In this document: one piece after another, positions 25,114 through 34,102 of the stretch
How the letters are laid out: each line of letters begins with the position of its first letter
Numbering within the stretch: the stretch's first letter is position 1
Origin: Enterobacter cloacae
GTDB taxonomy: Bacteria; Pseudomonadota; Gammaproteobacteria; Enterobacterales; Enterobacteriaceae
DNA: 64,000 nucleotides
NCBI RefSeq assembly: GCF_013375935.1
Contig: NZ_CP056117.1
Span: 3,472,001-3,536,000, forward strand
Reading direction: 5' to 3'
The notes under the pieces: generated by a model
Seen by the model: the letters and a program-made list of their open reading frames with translations, nothing else
Databases searched by the model: none
What the model was told of the DNA's origin: nothing
Translations under genes and position numbers: made by a program

Positions 25114-26208
25114 ATGCACTACGCATCCTTATATGAAGCCAAATCCATTAACCGCACCCTGTTCCGCAATCGCATTATGGTTGCCCCTATGACGCGTATC
25201 TCCGCGTCTGAAACCGGCGTACCGGGTAAAAAAATGCAGGATTATTACTCCCGGTTTGCCCGGGGAGGTTTTGGTGCCATCATCACCGAAGGTATCTATA
25301 TTGACCAGGCGTGGTCGCAGACCTATGCGTTTCAGCCAGGCATCGTGAATGAAGAACAGCTCTCCGGCTGGAAAAATATTGTCGAAAAAGCGCATCAGAA
25401 CGGTGCACGCGTTATAGCCCAGCTCATTCATGCCGGTGCGTTGTCTCAGAAAAATATCTACCGTCCGGACTCTGCCGGTCCTTCTGCCGTAAAACCTAAA
25501 GGTCAGCAGCTTGAGTTCTATCATGGTTCCGGTGAATACCGTACACCCCAGGCACTCAGTGAAGAGCAGATCCACGACATCATCTCCAGTTTTGCTGACA
25601 GCGCTGAGCGTGCCGTCAGTGATGCAAAATTTGACGGGGTTGAGATCCATGCGGCGAACGGGTACCTGCTTGATCAGTTCCTGACAGACTATACCAACCA
25701 GCGTACTGATGGATGGGGTGGTTCCCTGGAAAACCGGCTGGCCATTACGTTGGAAGTTATCCGTGCTGTACGCAGCGAAATTGGCGCAGAAAAGGTGCTG
25801 GGCGTCAGGATTTCGCAGGGAAAAGTAAACGATTTTCATCATAAATGGAAAGAAGGTGAGGCAGAGGCCAGGACAATATTTGGCCTGCTCGCCGATGCCG
25901 GCGTGGACTATATCCATGTGACCGAATATAAAGCTTGGCTGCCTGCATTCGAGAATGGCGATAAGAGCCTTGTTGAGCTTGCCCGTGAAGCCGCTCCTGA
26001 GACCGTCATCATTGCTAACGGCGGGCTGGATGACGGTGAAACGGCAGAAAAGCTTCTGGGTATGGGGGCAGACTTTGTTTCCATTGGCAAGGCTGCGCTT
26101 GCCAATCCTGACTGGCCACGAAAGGTCAGCAGCGGTCTGCCAATCCACGAACTGCCTGGCGATATTCTTTCGCCGGTTGCGGACATTAAGGAAAAAGAGC
26201 GTTTTTAA
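25114..26208 (+). CDS. NADH:flavin oxidoreductase (Old Yellow Enzyme family)
   Basis: A 364-residue TIM-barrel flavoenzyme starting at ATG 25114 after AGGGAG. N-terminal RNRIMVAPMTR and the catalytic-face motif GVEIHAANGYLLDQFLTDYT, then N, are typical, as is the phosphate-binding IIANGGL and GADFVSIGKAALANPDWP near the end. Such enzymes use FMN and NAD(P)H to reduce activated C=C bonds or nitro groups. There is no additional 4Fe-4S domain, so it belongs to the short OYE-like class. It is followed 37 bp later by an arginase-family gene, probably in one transcript, and is divergent from a LysR regulator. The physiological substrate cannot be read from the sequence. Confidence 0.9.
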   Translation: MHYASLYEAKSINRTLFRNRIMVAPMTRISASETGVPGKKMQDYYSRFARGGFGAIITEGIYIDQAWSQTYAFQPGIVNEEQLSGWKNIVEKAHQNGARVIAQLIHAGALSQKNIYRPDSAGPSAVKPKGQQLEFYHGSGEYRTPQALSEEQIHDIISSFADSAERAVSDAKFDGVEIHAANGYLLDQFLTDYTNQRTDGWGGSLENRLAITLEVIRAVRSEIGAEKVLGVRISQGKVNDFHHKWKEGEAEARTIFGLLADAGVDYIHVTEYKAWLPAFENGDKSLVELAREAAPETVIIANGGLDDGETAEKLLGMGADFVSIGKAALANPDWPRKVSSGLPIHELPGDILSPVADIKEKERF

Positions 26209-26245
26209 TTGTTATCACCAGCTGTACTGAAACCAGGGAGTTAAC

Positions 26246-27127
26246 ATGACTGACAAGTCGAAAAAAACCATCAGGATCTTATTTCCACAGTGGCAGGGTG
26301 GCAACCAGGAGCTCTACGGGTTTGGTGCCCGGCTGCTGCACTGGCTCTCTCCGGAGTCACGCTCCCCTCTGCATACTATCAGCGTGCCGGAGTTTAACCC
26401 GGACACGCCTGAGCCTGAACAGGGGCTGCTTTATCGCCGGCAGTTACTCAGCCAGCATGATGAGGCCTGGGCAGTGCTGGAAAAAGAAGAACCGGATCAT
26501 ATCGTGGTGTTTGGAGGTGACTGCCTTGTAGACCAGGCCCCCTTTGCCTGGATGAACGAGAGGCACAATGGCGAAATGGGCGTACTGTGGATCGATTCAC
26601 ACCCGGATGTGAAGACCCCTCGCGATTTTACCAACGGCCATACCATGGTACTGGGCAATCTTTTAGGCGGTGGCGATCCGGAGTTTGCTTCAAAAGTGAA
26701 GACCCCGGTCGCCCCCTCACGCGTCATGTATGCCGGCCTGATTGAAGAAGGGCTGACGGAGCAGGAAACGGCCGTTATCAGCGATCTTGGTCTGCAGGTC
26801 GCCCGACCGGAAGAGCTTTATGAAAACAGTGACAGGATCACACGCTGGATAAAAGAACAGAATATCCGCAAACTTGCCGTGCATCTGGACCTGGATGTCC
26901 TCAATCCGGACGTCTTCCGTTCGCTGCTGTTCGCGGAGCCTGAACCTGAGTTTGACTGGCAGGCGGTGTATCCGGTAGGGAAACTGAACCTTACGCAGAC
27001 GCTTAGGATTATCCGTGATGTCTCTGCCGAGACAGAAATTGTGATTATAGGTATTACCGAACATCTGCCATGGGATGCCTGGAATCTTAAAGAGTTTCTT
27101 AAAAAGCTTCCTATAATGAACGAGTAA
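26246..27127 (+). CDS. Arginase/agmatinase-family hydrolase
   Basis: A 293-residue protein starting at ATG 26246 after GGGAG. The binuclear-manganese motifs of the ureohydrolase fold are present: VVFGGDC, WIDSHPDV (D-x-H-x-D) and HLDLDVLNPDVF (D-x-D). NGHTMVLGNLLGG resembles the substrate-loop 'NLHGM/H' region but is not the strict arginase form, so the substrate may be agmatine, a guanidino compound or a formimino compound. It is co-directional with the OYE gene, which suggests a shared catabolic or detoxifying task. No urease or amine pathway is beside it. Confidence 0.8.
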   Translation: MTDKSKKTIRILFPQWQGGNQELYGFGARLLHWLSPESRSPLHTISVPEFNPDTPEPEQGLLYRRQLLSQHDEAWAVLEKEEPDHIVVFGGDCLVDQAPFAWMNERHNGEMGVLWIDSHPDVKTPRDFTNGHTMVLGNLLGGGDPEFASKVKTPVAPSRVMYAGLIEEGLTEQETAVISDLGLQVARPEELYENSDRITRWIKEQNIRKLAVHLDLDVLNPDVFRSLLFAEPEPEFDWQAVYPVGKLNLTQTLRIIRDVSAETEIVIIGITEHLPWDAWNLKEFLKKLPIMNE

Positions 27128-27221
27128 GAGCCCAGATCTAATTTTGTCAGCACGTCATCTTGAGGATATACGGACTTCTAACATAACCTATTGGCATTAC
27201 TGATACTTTTCCTGTCACATC

Positions 27222-27282
27222 GTCCGCTTCTGGCACAGAGCGGACATTTGAGCTTTGCCCTGCCTCGGACATCTGAACTTAG
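27222..27282 (-). repeat. Right end repeats of the ISNCY element
   Basis: On the minus strand, CTAAGTTCAGATGTCCG (27266-27282) and CAAAGCTCAAATGTCCG (27241-27257) repeat the 17-bp motif of the left end, starting 25 bp apart, in inverted orientation. Next to them, GTCCGCT-N10-AGCGGAC (27222-27245) repeats the palindrome found behind the transposase. The 233 bp from 27128 to 27360 hold these repeats and no gene. Confidence 0.6.
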
Positions 27283-27360
27283 CTTTGACATACTAGCGAA
27301 ATAATGACATGCGCCTCCAGTCTAATCTCCCCAATCATGTCACTACTCCTTTACGCTATT

Positions 27361-27822
27361 TCAGCATAAATCCAGCGTCATAAACCGACTGTTTGGATCA
27401 GGCTGATAATCAGCGAACGGCTCGCAGTCAACAAAACCGTGTTTGCTATAAAGTTGATGACATGCGGTAAATCCTGGCTGCGTCCCCGTTTCTAAGCTCA
27501 GACGTTTCAGGCCTTTTGCTCGCGCAACCTGTAAGATATGCAGCAGAAACAGATTTGCTACACCGCGGCGCAAATAATCAGGTGCGGTACGCATTGATTT
27601 CAGCTCGCCATGGTCCTCATTGAGCACTTTCAGCGCGCCAATTCCCGCGAGCCGCTCCCCGTCCCATGCTGACCAAAATATGACTGCCGGATCGCGTAGT
27701 TTTTGGACATCCAGCGCATGGCTGCTTTCCGGCGGGGATTGTTCCAGCATGCCGGAGATATGATAGGCAACTAATGCCTGCACGGCTGGATGCGAGAGAT
27801 CGTCCGTTTTGATAGTAAACAT
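27361..27822 (-). CDS. GNAT-family N-acetyltransferase
   Basis: This 153-residue protein has the GNAT acetyl-CoA loop at LRRGVANLFLLHIL (motif A, R-x-x-G-V/I-A) after the SMRTAPDYL strand. The C-terminal part GFTACHQLYSKHGFVDCEPF matches the end of the fold. It is closest in pattern to PA4866/YsnE-type small acetyltransferases. The substrate cannot be deduced. This is the first core-like gene after the ISNCY right end and is transcribed toward it. Confidence 0.85.
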   Translation of the reverse strand: MFTIKTDDLSHPAVQALVAYHISGMLEQSPPESSHALDVQKLRDPAVIFWSAWDGERLAGIGALKVLNEDHGELKSMRTAPDYLRRGVANLFLLHILQVARAKGLKRLSLETGTQPGFTACHQLYSKHGFVDCEPFADYQPDPNSRFMTLDLC

Positions 27823-27905
27823 GAATTATTCCAGATAGTTGGCTACAGTTTGTTAACATACAAACAAGCGCCGCCCTCAATGTCTAATACATATTTCTTA
27901 TGTGG

Positions 27906-28313
27906 CTAACCCTGCATGTCGAAGCCGGATTTTTGAAAATCCCGGTAGACTTCCGGATTGTTAAAGGCCGGGAATGTGGCTTTCCGTGCGGCTGATTTTA
28001 TCGCTTCACAATAGCCTTTATTGCCGTTGCTGGTTGATATGCTTAGCGCCGTGCCGTCCCGGGAAAACTCCATGTGCAGCCGGCATTTCTTCCCTTTCCA
28101 TTTTTGTGGCTCATCAAGCTTATCGTTAATGGCCGCCCTGATTGCCCGCGCTTGGGCGCCCCATTCATCCGCATCGTCCCAGCGTCCTGAACTGCAACTG
28201 CCCGTGGCCGTGGTCTTATGGCAGCCGGAAGGATGTAACGGCGCGCATCCCGCGGCCAGGCTGACCACAACGGCCAGCATAACGAATTTCTTAACGGTGT
28301 CTGACGATGCCAC
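27906..28313 (-). CDS. Lipoprotein with TolA C-terminal-like domain
   Basis: A 135-residue protein with a lipoprotein signal peptide: KKFVMLAVVVSLAAGC, lipobox L-A-A-G-C, acylated Cys about residue 23. The mature part contains AIRAAINDKL, CRLHMEFSRDGTALSIS and GNKGYCEAIKSAARKATFPA, the pattern of the TolA C-terminal domain (PF06519-like). The two or more Cys in the mature part could pair. It probably sits in the periplasm or outer membrane and may bind envelope proteins or colicin- and phage-like ligands, but no role is established. It lies 35 bp downstream of queH. Confidence 0.75.
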   Translation of the reverse strand: MASSDTVKKFVMLAVVVSLAAGCAPLHPSGCHKTTATGSCSSGRWDDADEWGAQARAIRAAINDKLDEPQKWKGKKCRLHMEFSRDGTALSISTSNGNKGYCEAIKSAARKATFPAFNNPEVYRDFQKSGFDMQG

Positions 28314-28348
28314 TTTTTGTTCCTCAATCCATTGTGCACAGGCGCTTA

Positions 28349-29017
28349 TTATTGCCCTTCATCTTCCTTACCGTAGTAAAGTTTACCGAGTTTGATGAGC
28401 GGCCTGCCCTGCGATTTACGGTGCATATTCGTATCGCGCAGTGAATAAACGCAGCCACAATACTCCTGCTGGTAGAACTGTTCGCGCTTGCTTATCTCAA
28501 TCATGCGCGACGATCCTCCCTGCTTACGCCAGTTGTAATCCCAGTACACCATTCCCGGATAATGCGCGGCAGCCCGCTGTCCGCAGTCGTTAATCTGCTG
28601 CATGTTCTTCCAGCGGGAAATTCCGAGCGAGCTGCTGATCACGCTGAACCCATTTTCAGCGGCATACAGCGCCGTGCGCTCAAAGCGCATATCAAAGCAC
28701 ATGGTGCAGCGAACGCCGCGCTCGGGCTCCCACTCCATGCCTTTCGCGCGCTCAAACCAGTTATCGGTGTCGTAATCTGCGTCGACGAAGGGCACGCCAT
28801 GTTTCTCAGCGAAACGAATATTCTCCTCCTTGCGGATGAGATACTCTTTCTGGGGATGAATATTCGGATTGTAAAAGAAGATGGTGTAATCAATGCCCGA
28901 CGCCTGAATGGCCTCCATGACCTCACCGGAACAGGGGGCGCAACAGGAGTGCAGCAACAGCTTATCTGCGCCGTTTGGAAGCTGTAGTTTCGGACGTTCA
29001 AAATTAGTCATAGCCAT
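28349..29017 (-). CDS. queH: Epoxyqueuosine reductase QueH
   Basis: A 222-residue DUF208-family protein. QueH performs the last step of queuosine synthesis, reducing epoxyqueuosine in tRNA, and substitutes for QueG without cobalamin. The metal-binding Cys motifs are visible: [14 protein letters not shown] near the N-terminus, CTMCFD in the middle and EYCGCVYS near the end. [15 protein letters not shown] is also family-typical. A start at ATG 29017 or the in-frame ATG 29011 is possible. Confidence 0.9.
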   Translation of the reverse strand: MAMTNFERPKLQLPNGADKLLLHSCCAPCSGEVMEAIQASGIDYTIFFYNPNIHPQKEYLIRKEENIRFAEKHGVPFVDADYDTDNWFERAKGMEWEPERGVRCTMCFDMRFERTALYAAENGFSVISSSLGISRWKNMQQINDCGQRAAAHYPGMVYWDYNWRKQGGSSRMIEISKREQFYQQEYCGCVYSLRDTNMHRKSQGRPLIKLGKLYYGKEDEGQ

Positions 29018-29102
29018 CAGTCATTTGATTCAGGAAAATTATGGTTGCGGACAGTGTAGCACTTATAAGATTACTGTAAAAAATGCGATAAGCCTCGTGC
29101 CC

Positions 29103-30395
29103 TCAACGCTCATAGACGTCATTGCTGTCCCGCGTCAACGCCCTTGCCGTGACCAGGACATCATTAAAGCGCAGCCCGTCAACGCCCGAAATCTTGCCGA
29201 ACTCGGTGGCATCAATCGTAATACCGTCCAGCGTTAACCCGCTCACGGGACGTTCCGGATACCCTTCGATGAAAAATGCCCGCGAGAAGCATAGGTCGTC
29301 CGAGCGCCTCGCCGTGATGTTTTTAATCGTCAGGCCGCTGACTTCGGTAAGACCGGCTTCTCCCTCGACGCCATCGGCCAGTTTGCGCCAGTGTTCTGGC
29401 TTATCAGAGAGATTATCCTGGCTGCCGTAGCTGTACTGCGGGAACCAGTTTAGCTGGATCAGCACCGGAAAACGCACGTCAGTTAGCTGCAAATTCTGAA
29501 CGGTGATGTCCCGTATAAACCCGCCCCGGTTGCGGGCAGACTTTACACGAAACCCGACGCCCGTCCCGTTAAACGCATTCTTTTCGATCAGGACGCGCTC
29601 GATGCCGCCTGAGGTTTCGCTCCCCAGTGTGATGCCGGATCCCTTGTTCAGCGTGCAGCCGCGAATAACGATATCCCTTGCGGCGCGGGCGTTTTGCGCC
29701 GCCTCGCGTCCTCGTCCAGATTTGATGCAGATATTGTCGTCATTACAGGAGACGATGCAGCGCTCAACCCGAACCTGTTCGCAGGAGTCTATGTCTATTC
29801 CGTCGGTGCTTGGCCCCGCGGAATTAGTAATTTTCACATCCTCAACCGCAATATGGCGCGAATAGCACAGATGCAGATTCCAGAAACCGGATTCCCGGCT
29901 GCTGAACTCGCGAAGCGTAACATTCTGGCTCTCAAAGACCAGAACGTTGCGCGGACGCTGGCAGTCATAATCAACGACCCAGCGCAATCCTCTGGCACCG
30001 TAGTCCCCGACCATTCCACCGCGCTCGTCATCGCCCCAGAAGCGTCGCCACCATATCTCACCCTGCCCGTCTATCGTGCCCGTGCCGGTAATGCTGACGT
30101 TTTCACAATCGATAATATTAATGATGCCTGCCGGCCAGCGCATGTCGATACCGGCCACGCGGGTAGTTATAAGCGGATAGTCAGCCAGATCCTGGCTTCC
30201 CGCGAGGCAGGCACCGGCGTCCAGGCGAAGCGAAACGCCGCTTCTAAGAAACAGCGCTCCGCTCAGATAGCGGCCTTGCGGGATGATGATAACGTCGCCG
30301 CGGTGAGCCGAATTTATCGCCTGCTGAATGGCGGAGGTTGATGGGCGTTGCGCGGCGGGGTCCGCGCCATACGCCAGAACAGAGATCTCTGTCAT
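29103..30395 (-). CDS. Glycoside hydrolase family 28 (polygalacturonase-like)
   Basis: A 430-residue right-handed beta-helix enzyme. Catalytic region motifs are GPSTDGIDIDSCEQV (S-T-D-G) and SCNDDNICIKSGRG (D-D), followed by GSETSGG where polygalacturonases usually have G-H-G, and R-V-K in FRVKSARNRGG. There is no signal peptide, so it is probably cytoplasmic and acts on imported oligogalacturonides or a related oligosaccharide. A DeoR-family regulator is 104 bp upstream on the same strand. The lack of the G-H-G His suggests an exo-type or divergent specificity. The uronate enzyme UxaB is encoded about 10 kb away. Confidence 0.85.
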   Translation of the reverse strand: MTEISVLAYGADPAAQRPSTSAIQQAINSAHRGDVIIIPQGRYLSGALFLRSGVSLRLDAGACLAGSQDLADYPLITTRVAGIDMRWPAGIINIIDCENVSITGTGTIDGQGEIWWRRFWGDDERGGMVGDYGARGLRWVVDYDCQRPRNVLVFESQNVTLREFSSRESGFWNLHLCYSRHIAVEDVKITNSAGPSTDGIDIDSCEQVRVERCIVSCNDDNICIKSGRGREAAQNARAARDIVIRGCTLNKGSGITLGSETSGGIERVLIEKNAFNGTGVGFRVKSARNRGGFIRDITVQNLQLTDVRFPVLIQLNWFPQYSYGSQDNLSDKPEHWRKLADGVEGEAGLTEVSGLTIKNITARRSDDLCFSRAFFIEGYPERPVSGLTLDGITIDATEFGKISGVDGLRFNDVLVTARALTRDSNDVYER

Positions 30396-30499
30396 GGGCG
30401 ATCCTTAAGCTGATAAAAGCTTCAGTCTAAGGATCGGCATGGCGGATAACCTTTCTCTCGTTGACAGCCGCGCGGTCTTGCTGGCAAAAAAGCGGATAT

Positions 30500-31258
30500 T
30501 TACCGGCTGGCGATCACCGCAACGCCCTTTTCTTTCATGGCGTTGACCCAGCGTTCATCCGTCGTGTCCTCAACGACCAGGGTATTCACTAACGACAAAT
30601 CGCCGATCGCAAACGCAGAGGCGGCGTTGATCTTTTCCGGTGATGCCAGCACCACCGTTTCCGCCGCCCTGCCGGAAAATACGCGTTTGATGCACGCTTC
30701 TTCATAATCTCCGGTGGTTAGCCCTGCGTCAGGATGAACGCCGGTTACGCCCATGAAGAACAGATCCGCATGAATAGCGTTGATACCTTCAATAGCGGCC
30801 GCGCCGACCGTGACGATGGAGTGTTTATACAGGCGTCCGCCAATCAGGATCACCTCAATACAGGGATGGTCGACCAGACCCAGCGCGATGCCGGGGCTGT
30901 GCGTCACCACGGTAATGCGCAGATCTGGCGGCAGGAAGGTAATGAGTTCAGAGGTTGTCGTCCCGCCATCGATGATAACGACCTGCCCCGGTGAAATTAG
31001 CTGCGCGCCCCGGCGGGCCACGCGTTTTTTGGCATCCATCTTTACGGACTGACGTTCAGCGAACGGGGCAATCGCGGAGGATGCCGGAAGCGCACCGCCG
31101 TGAACGCGCTGTAGACGCCCTTCTGCCGCCAGCTCGCGTAAATCACGACGGATAGTGTCTTCGGACACTGAAAAATAGTGGCTGAGCGCCGTGGACTGAA
31201 CCTGGCCCTCCGCCTCCAGCTTTTCAAGTATTAACTGTTTACGCTGACTGGTAAGCAT
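30500..31258 (-). CDS. DeoR/GlpR-family transcriptional regulator
   Basis: The preferred start is ATG 31258, preceded by AGGA at good spacing; an in-frame ATG 31273 lacks such a site. The 252-residue protein begins MLTSQRKQLILEKLEAEGQV and has the DeoR winged HTH (STALSHYFSVSEDTIRRDLR, then ELAAEGRLQRVHGGA). The C-terminal domain has the sugar-phosphate isomerase-like fold (DGGTTTSELITFL, LIGG, FMGVTGV). It would sense a phosphorylated sugar and probably controls the GH28 gene downstream. It is divergent from the NUDIX gene at 31344. Confidence 0.85.
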   Translation of the reverse strand: MLTSQRKQLILEKLEAEGQVQSTALSHYFSVSEDTIRRDLRELAAEGRLQRVHGGALPASSAIAPFAERQSVKMDAKKRVARRGAQLISPGQVVIIDGGTTTSELITFLPPDLRITVVTHSPGIALGLVDHPCIEVILIGGRLYKHSIVTVGAAAIEGINAIHADLFFMGVTGVHPDAGLTTGDYEEACIKRVFSGRAAETVVLASPEKINAASAFAIGDLSLVNTLVVEDTTDERWVNAMKEKGVAVIASR

Positions 31259-31343
31259 TTTCTTTCCTGACATTGCACGATAATTCTTGTATGTGCGTGA
31301 AGTTGCTGTTTATGATGCTTACTCTACGAGAGGAGGATGAAAC

Positions 31344-31928
31344 GTGCAATCAAAACGTGCAGATATACGCATCATCAGCAGTGAAACCTTGTCCGATAAC
31401 TGGTACATCCTGAAAAAATACACGTTTGATCTTCAGCGCAGCGATGGCGAATGGCAGCGACAGGAGCGTGAAGTGTATGACCGCGGCAATGGCGCGACGA
31501 TCCTGCTCTACAATCGCGACAAAAGGACGGTCATTCTTACCCGCCAGTTCCGCTTTCCGGTCTTTGTAAACGGTCACGAAGAGGATCTCATTGAGGCAGC
31601 CGCGGGGCTGCTCGACAACCTCGATCCGGAAAGCCGCATCAGGGCCGAAGCGGAAGAAGAAACCGGGTTCAGGGTGTCCCGCGTGGAGAAGATTTTTGAG
31701 GCGTATATGAGCCCGGGCTCCGTAACCGAAAAGCTCTACTTCTATCTTGCGGAATATCACCCGCAGGACCGGACCGGCGCGGGCGGCGGCGTCAAATCAG
31801 AGGGCGAAGATATCAAGGTGCTTGAAATGACGCTCGACGACGCGCTTCGGGGCATTGAGAACGGCCAGATCGTGGACGGGAAAACTATCATGCTGCTTTA
31901 TCACGTGGCCCTGAAGGGGATTATGTGA
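31344..31928 (+). CDS. NUDIX hydrolase, NudK-like
   Basis: A 194-residue protein starting at GTG 31344 after GAGAGGAGG. The Nudix box runs GLLDNLDPESRIRAEAEEET, then GF, with the R-x-x-x-E-E-x-G core. REVYDRGNGATILLYN is a strong match to NudK (GDP-mannose hydrolase/ADP-sugar pyrophosphatase family). It probably hydrolyses GDP-mannose or another nucleoside-diphosphate sugar, but E. coli nudK lies elsewhere, so this may be a paralogue. A perfect hairpin follows the stop. Confidence 0.85.
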   Translation: MQSKRADIRIISSETLSDNWYILKKYTFDLQRSDGEWQRQEREVYDRGNGATILLYNRDKRTVILTRQFRFPVFVNGHEEDLIEAAAGLLDNLDPESRIRAEAEEETGFRVSRVEKIFEAYMSPGSVTEKLYFYLAEYHPQDRTGAGGGVKSEGEDIKVLEMTLDDALRGIENGQIVDGKTIMLLYHVALKGIM

Positions 31929-31941
31929 TCCGGCGGAAACC

Positions 31942-31967
31942 AGATACCTGCCCCGGTGCAGGTATCT
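31942..31967 (+). terminator. Strong hairpin after the NUDIX gene
   Basis: AGATACCTGC-CCCGGT-GCAGGTATCT is a perfect 10-bp stem with a 6-base loop, starting 14 bases after the NUDIX stop. There is no clear T-run, so termination may be factor-assisted; it would also block readthrough into tam. Confidence 0.5.
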
Positions 31968-32011
31968 CCCTGTGCTATTCTTGCTGAACACCTCAACGCG
32001 GAGATGCGAAA

Positions 32012-32770
32012 ATGGCAGACTGGGATCCCTCTCTTTATCTACAGTACAGCGCAGAGCGCACGCGACCTGCAGCCGACCTGCTTGCCCGGGTGCTGCTTGC
32101 TGACGTGACGTCTGCCGTTGATCTGGGCTGTGGGCCCGGCAACAGCACGGCGCTGCTGCGACAGCGCTGGCCTTCAGCCCAGATTGCGGGAGTGGATAAC
32201 TCTCCGGCGATGCTCGAGGAAGCCCGAAACGCCCTGCCGGACTGCCACTTTGTTGAAGCGGATATCCGCCACTACAAGCCGGTGCAGCCGGTGAACCTGG
32301 TGTACGCCAACGCCTCCCTTCAGTGGATCCCGGACCATTACCATCTTCTGCCGCATCTGGTATCGCTGCTCCAGCTAAACGGCGTGCTGGCGGTGCAAAT
32401 GCCGGATAACTGGCTTGAGCCAACGCACGCCTTAATGCGCGAAGTCGCCCTGGAACAGGGCTACCCGGATCGGGGCCGCGAGCCGCTGCCGGGCATCCAT
32501 GCCTTTTACGATATTCTGACGGAAGCGGGATGCGACGTGGATATCTGGCGCACCACCTACTTCCATCAGATGAGTTCGCATCAGGCCATCGTAGACTGGG
32601 TAAGCGCGACGGGATTACGTCCGTGGATACAGGATCTCAGCGAGAACGAGCAAAAAAAATTCCTGGAACGCTACCATGAGCTTTTGCAGGGGCAGTATCC
32701 GCTTCAGGAAAACGGGCAGATACTGCTGGCCTTTCCACGCCTGTTTATCGTTGCTAAGCGGGGTCCGTAG
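32012..32770 (+). CDS. tam: Trans-aconitate 2-methyltransferase
   Basis: A 252-residue SAM-dependent methyltransferase of the length of E. coli Tam. It has motif [15 protein letters not shown], the acidic loop GVDNSPAML, and the family-typical start [20 protein letters not shown]. Tam methylates trans-aconitate, a spontaneous inhibitor of aconitase. It is followed tail-to-tail by the DipZ-like gene with only 6 bp between the stops. Confidence 0.93.
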   Translation: MADWDPSLYLQYSAERTRPAADLLARVLLADVTSAVDLGCGPGNSTALLRQRWPSAQIAGVDNSPAMLEEARNALPDCHFVEADIRHYKPVQPVNLVYANASLQWIPDHYHLLPHLVSLLQLNGVLAVQMPDNWLEPTHALMREVALEQGYPDRGREPLPGIHAFYDILTEAGCDVDIWRTTYFHQMSSHQAIVDWVSATGLRPWIQDLSENEQKKFLERYHELLQGQYPLQENGQILLAFPRLFIVAKRGP

Positions 32771-32776
32771 GGCGAT

Positions 32777-33967
32777 TCAGGAACGCGCCTCCTTGAGAAG
32801 CTGCTGAATAACGGTCTCCTGCCTGTCGTAGTTGCCTTCGCCAAACGAGGTGTAGCGCAGCTGCCCTTTCGCATCGAAATAGTAATGCGCGGGCCAGTAC
32901 TGATTGCCGAACGCGGTCCAGATCTTATAGCCGTTGTCCGTCACCACCCGATACGGCAGCTGCCACTTGTTCACCGCGTTTTTCACCGACGATAGCGGTT
33001 TTTCCCACGGGTATTCCGGCGTATGTACGCCAATCACCACCAGACCTTGAGACTGATACTTCCTGGCCCAGTCGCGCACGTGCGGGAGCGCGTGCTGGCA
33101 GTTAATACAGCCCCAGGTCCAGAAGTCGATGAGGACAACCTTACCCCGTAAGGATTCAGACGTGACAGGGTCACCGTTTATCCAGCCCGTTCCGCCGCTC
33201 AGCGACGGCAGCTGGCTGCTGGGGGCCGTTTCCACTGCCGGCTGCAGCTTCACCTGCGACGGTGCCGGTTTCGCCAGGTTCAGGAGCGCGTTTTCCAGAC
33301 GGTCGGCAATGCCGTTGGCCCCCTTCAGCGCCGACGTCATTCCGGAAGCATTGAAGGCAACGGCGGCTAACATCATCACTCCCGCCCCCTGGCGCAGACG
33401 CGCCATCAGCGCGGATTTGGATCGTAACGGCGCGATCAGCTTGCGGCCACCTGCTGCCAGCAGCCCCAGCATCAGCGCGCATCCTGCGCCGTAAGCGGCT
33501 AACAGCGCGCCGGTGGCGACGGGCGAGTGTCCCGCAATATTGATGCTGAAGATCGCCCCGAGAATCGGCCCGGCACAGGGAGACCACAGCAGTCCTACGG
33601 CAAGCCCTGCCAGAAACGCCGACAGCATGCCGCGCGTCTGCGCGCTGCGGGTGTTCAGCACGTTCCCGGCGCTGACCGCCGGGCTGGCAATGCGCTGGGC
33701 GAGCCGCGGGAAAATGAGGGCCAGTGCGGCGATGCCCAGCACCAGAAGCGCAATCCAGCGGCTGATAGCGGTGGCGTCAGCGATCCACTCGCTGGCAGCC
33801 GTCACCACCATCGCCACCAGGGTGAACATTACAATCATGCCCGCCAGAAGCGCCAGAATGTGCTTGCGCTGCCCCTGAAATCCGGCGAACAGCAGAGGAA
33901 TGACGGGAAGCGTGCACGGGCTGAGCAGGCTAATCATGCCGCCCAAAAAAGCGATTATCAGAAACAT
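32777..33967 (-). CDS. DipZ-like: CcdA membrane domain fused to thioredoxin
   Basis: A 396-residue protein in two parts. The first 220 residues are six or so hydrophobic segments of a CcdA/DsbD-beta type electron carrier: FLGGMISLLSPCTLPVIPLL with the conserved Pro-Cys, and later LLWSPCAGPILGAIF with its partner Cys. The remainder, after a periplasmic linker, is a thioredoxin/TlpA-like domain with active site WGCINCQHALP (C-I-N-C). This architecture is the DipZ family, moving reducing power from the cytoplasm to the periplasm. It lies downstream of a two-component system on the same strand. Confidence 0.85.
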   Translation of the reverse strand: MFLIIAFLGGMISLLSPCTLPVIPLLFAGFQGQRKHILALLAGMIVMFTLVAMVVTAASEWIADATAISRWIALLVLGIAALALIFPRLAQRIASPAVSAGNVLNTRSAQTRGMLSAFLAGLAVGLLWSPCAGPILGAIFSINIAGHSPVATGALLAAYGAGCALMLGLLAAGGRKLIAPLRSKSALMARLRQGAGVMMLAAVAFNASGMTSALKGANGIADRLENALLNLAKPAPSQVKLQPAVETAPSSQLPSLSGGTGWINGDPVTSESLRGKVVLIDFWTWGCINCQHALPHVRDWARKYQSQGLVVIGVHTPEYPWEKPLSSVKNAVNKWQLPYRVVTDNGYKIWTAFGNQYWPAHYYFDAKGQLRYTSFGEGNYDRQETVIQQLLKEARS

Positions 33968-34102
33968 AAGGACCTCACGATACCGTTGCTGCGAAGGTGC
34001 AGTGAGGTCATTTCACCGTAAGAATGTGTTCGGGCCGTGTGCAAAAAGCGTAATTTTGTCTGCCAGCGTATCGGCCCCGCAACCGGATACAGACGCGTAC
34101 AA

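Larger units (their letters stand above)
22757..27290. mobile_element. ISNCY (ISKpn21-like) element with passenger genes
   Basis: The segment is bounded by inverted end regions, each containing two copies of a 17-bp motif ending ATGTCCG: left at 22769-22809, right at 27241-27282 on the other strand. Next to the left end is an ISKpn21-type transposase gene. The rest holds a LysR regulator, an Old Yellow Enzyme and an arginase-family gene. TACTA occurs just outside both presumed ends (22752-22756 and 27291-27295) and could be a 5-bp target duplication. The exact boundaries are uncertain by several bases. The transposase has lost part of its catalytic core, so the element is probably immobile on its own. 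Confidence 0.5.

Noticed and set aside
25129..26148. A 339-codon open frame on the minus strand across the OYE gene
   Set aside because: It is the antisense shadow of a clear flavoenzyme gene; no ribosome-binding site or family similarity.
22752..27295. TACTA as a proven 5-bp target duplication of the ISNCY element
   Set aside because: The two element ends do not align exactly at these points, and a 5-base match can be chance; kept only as a possibility.
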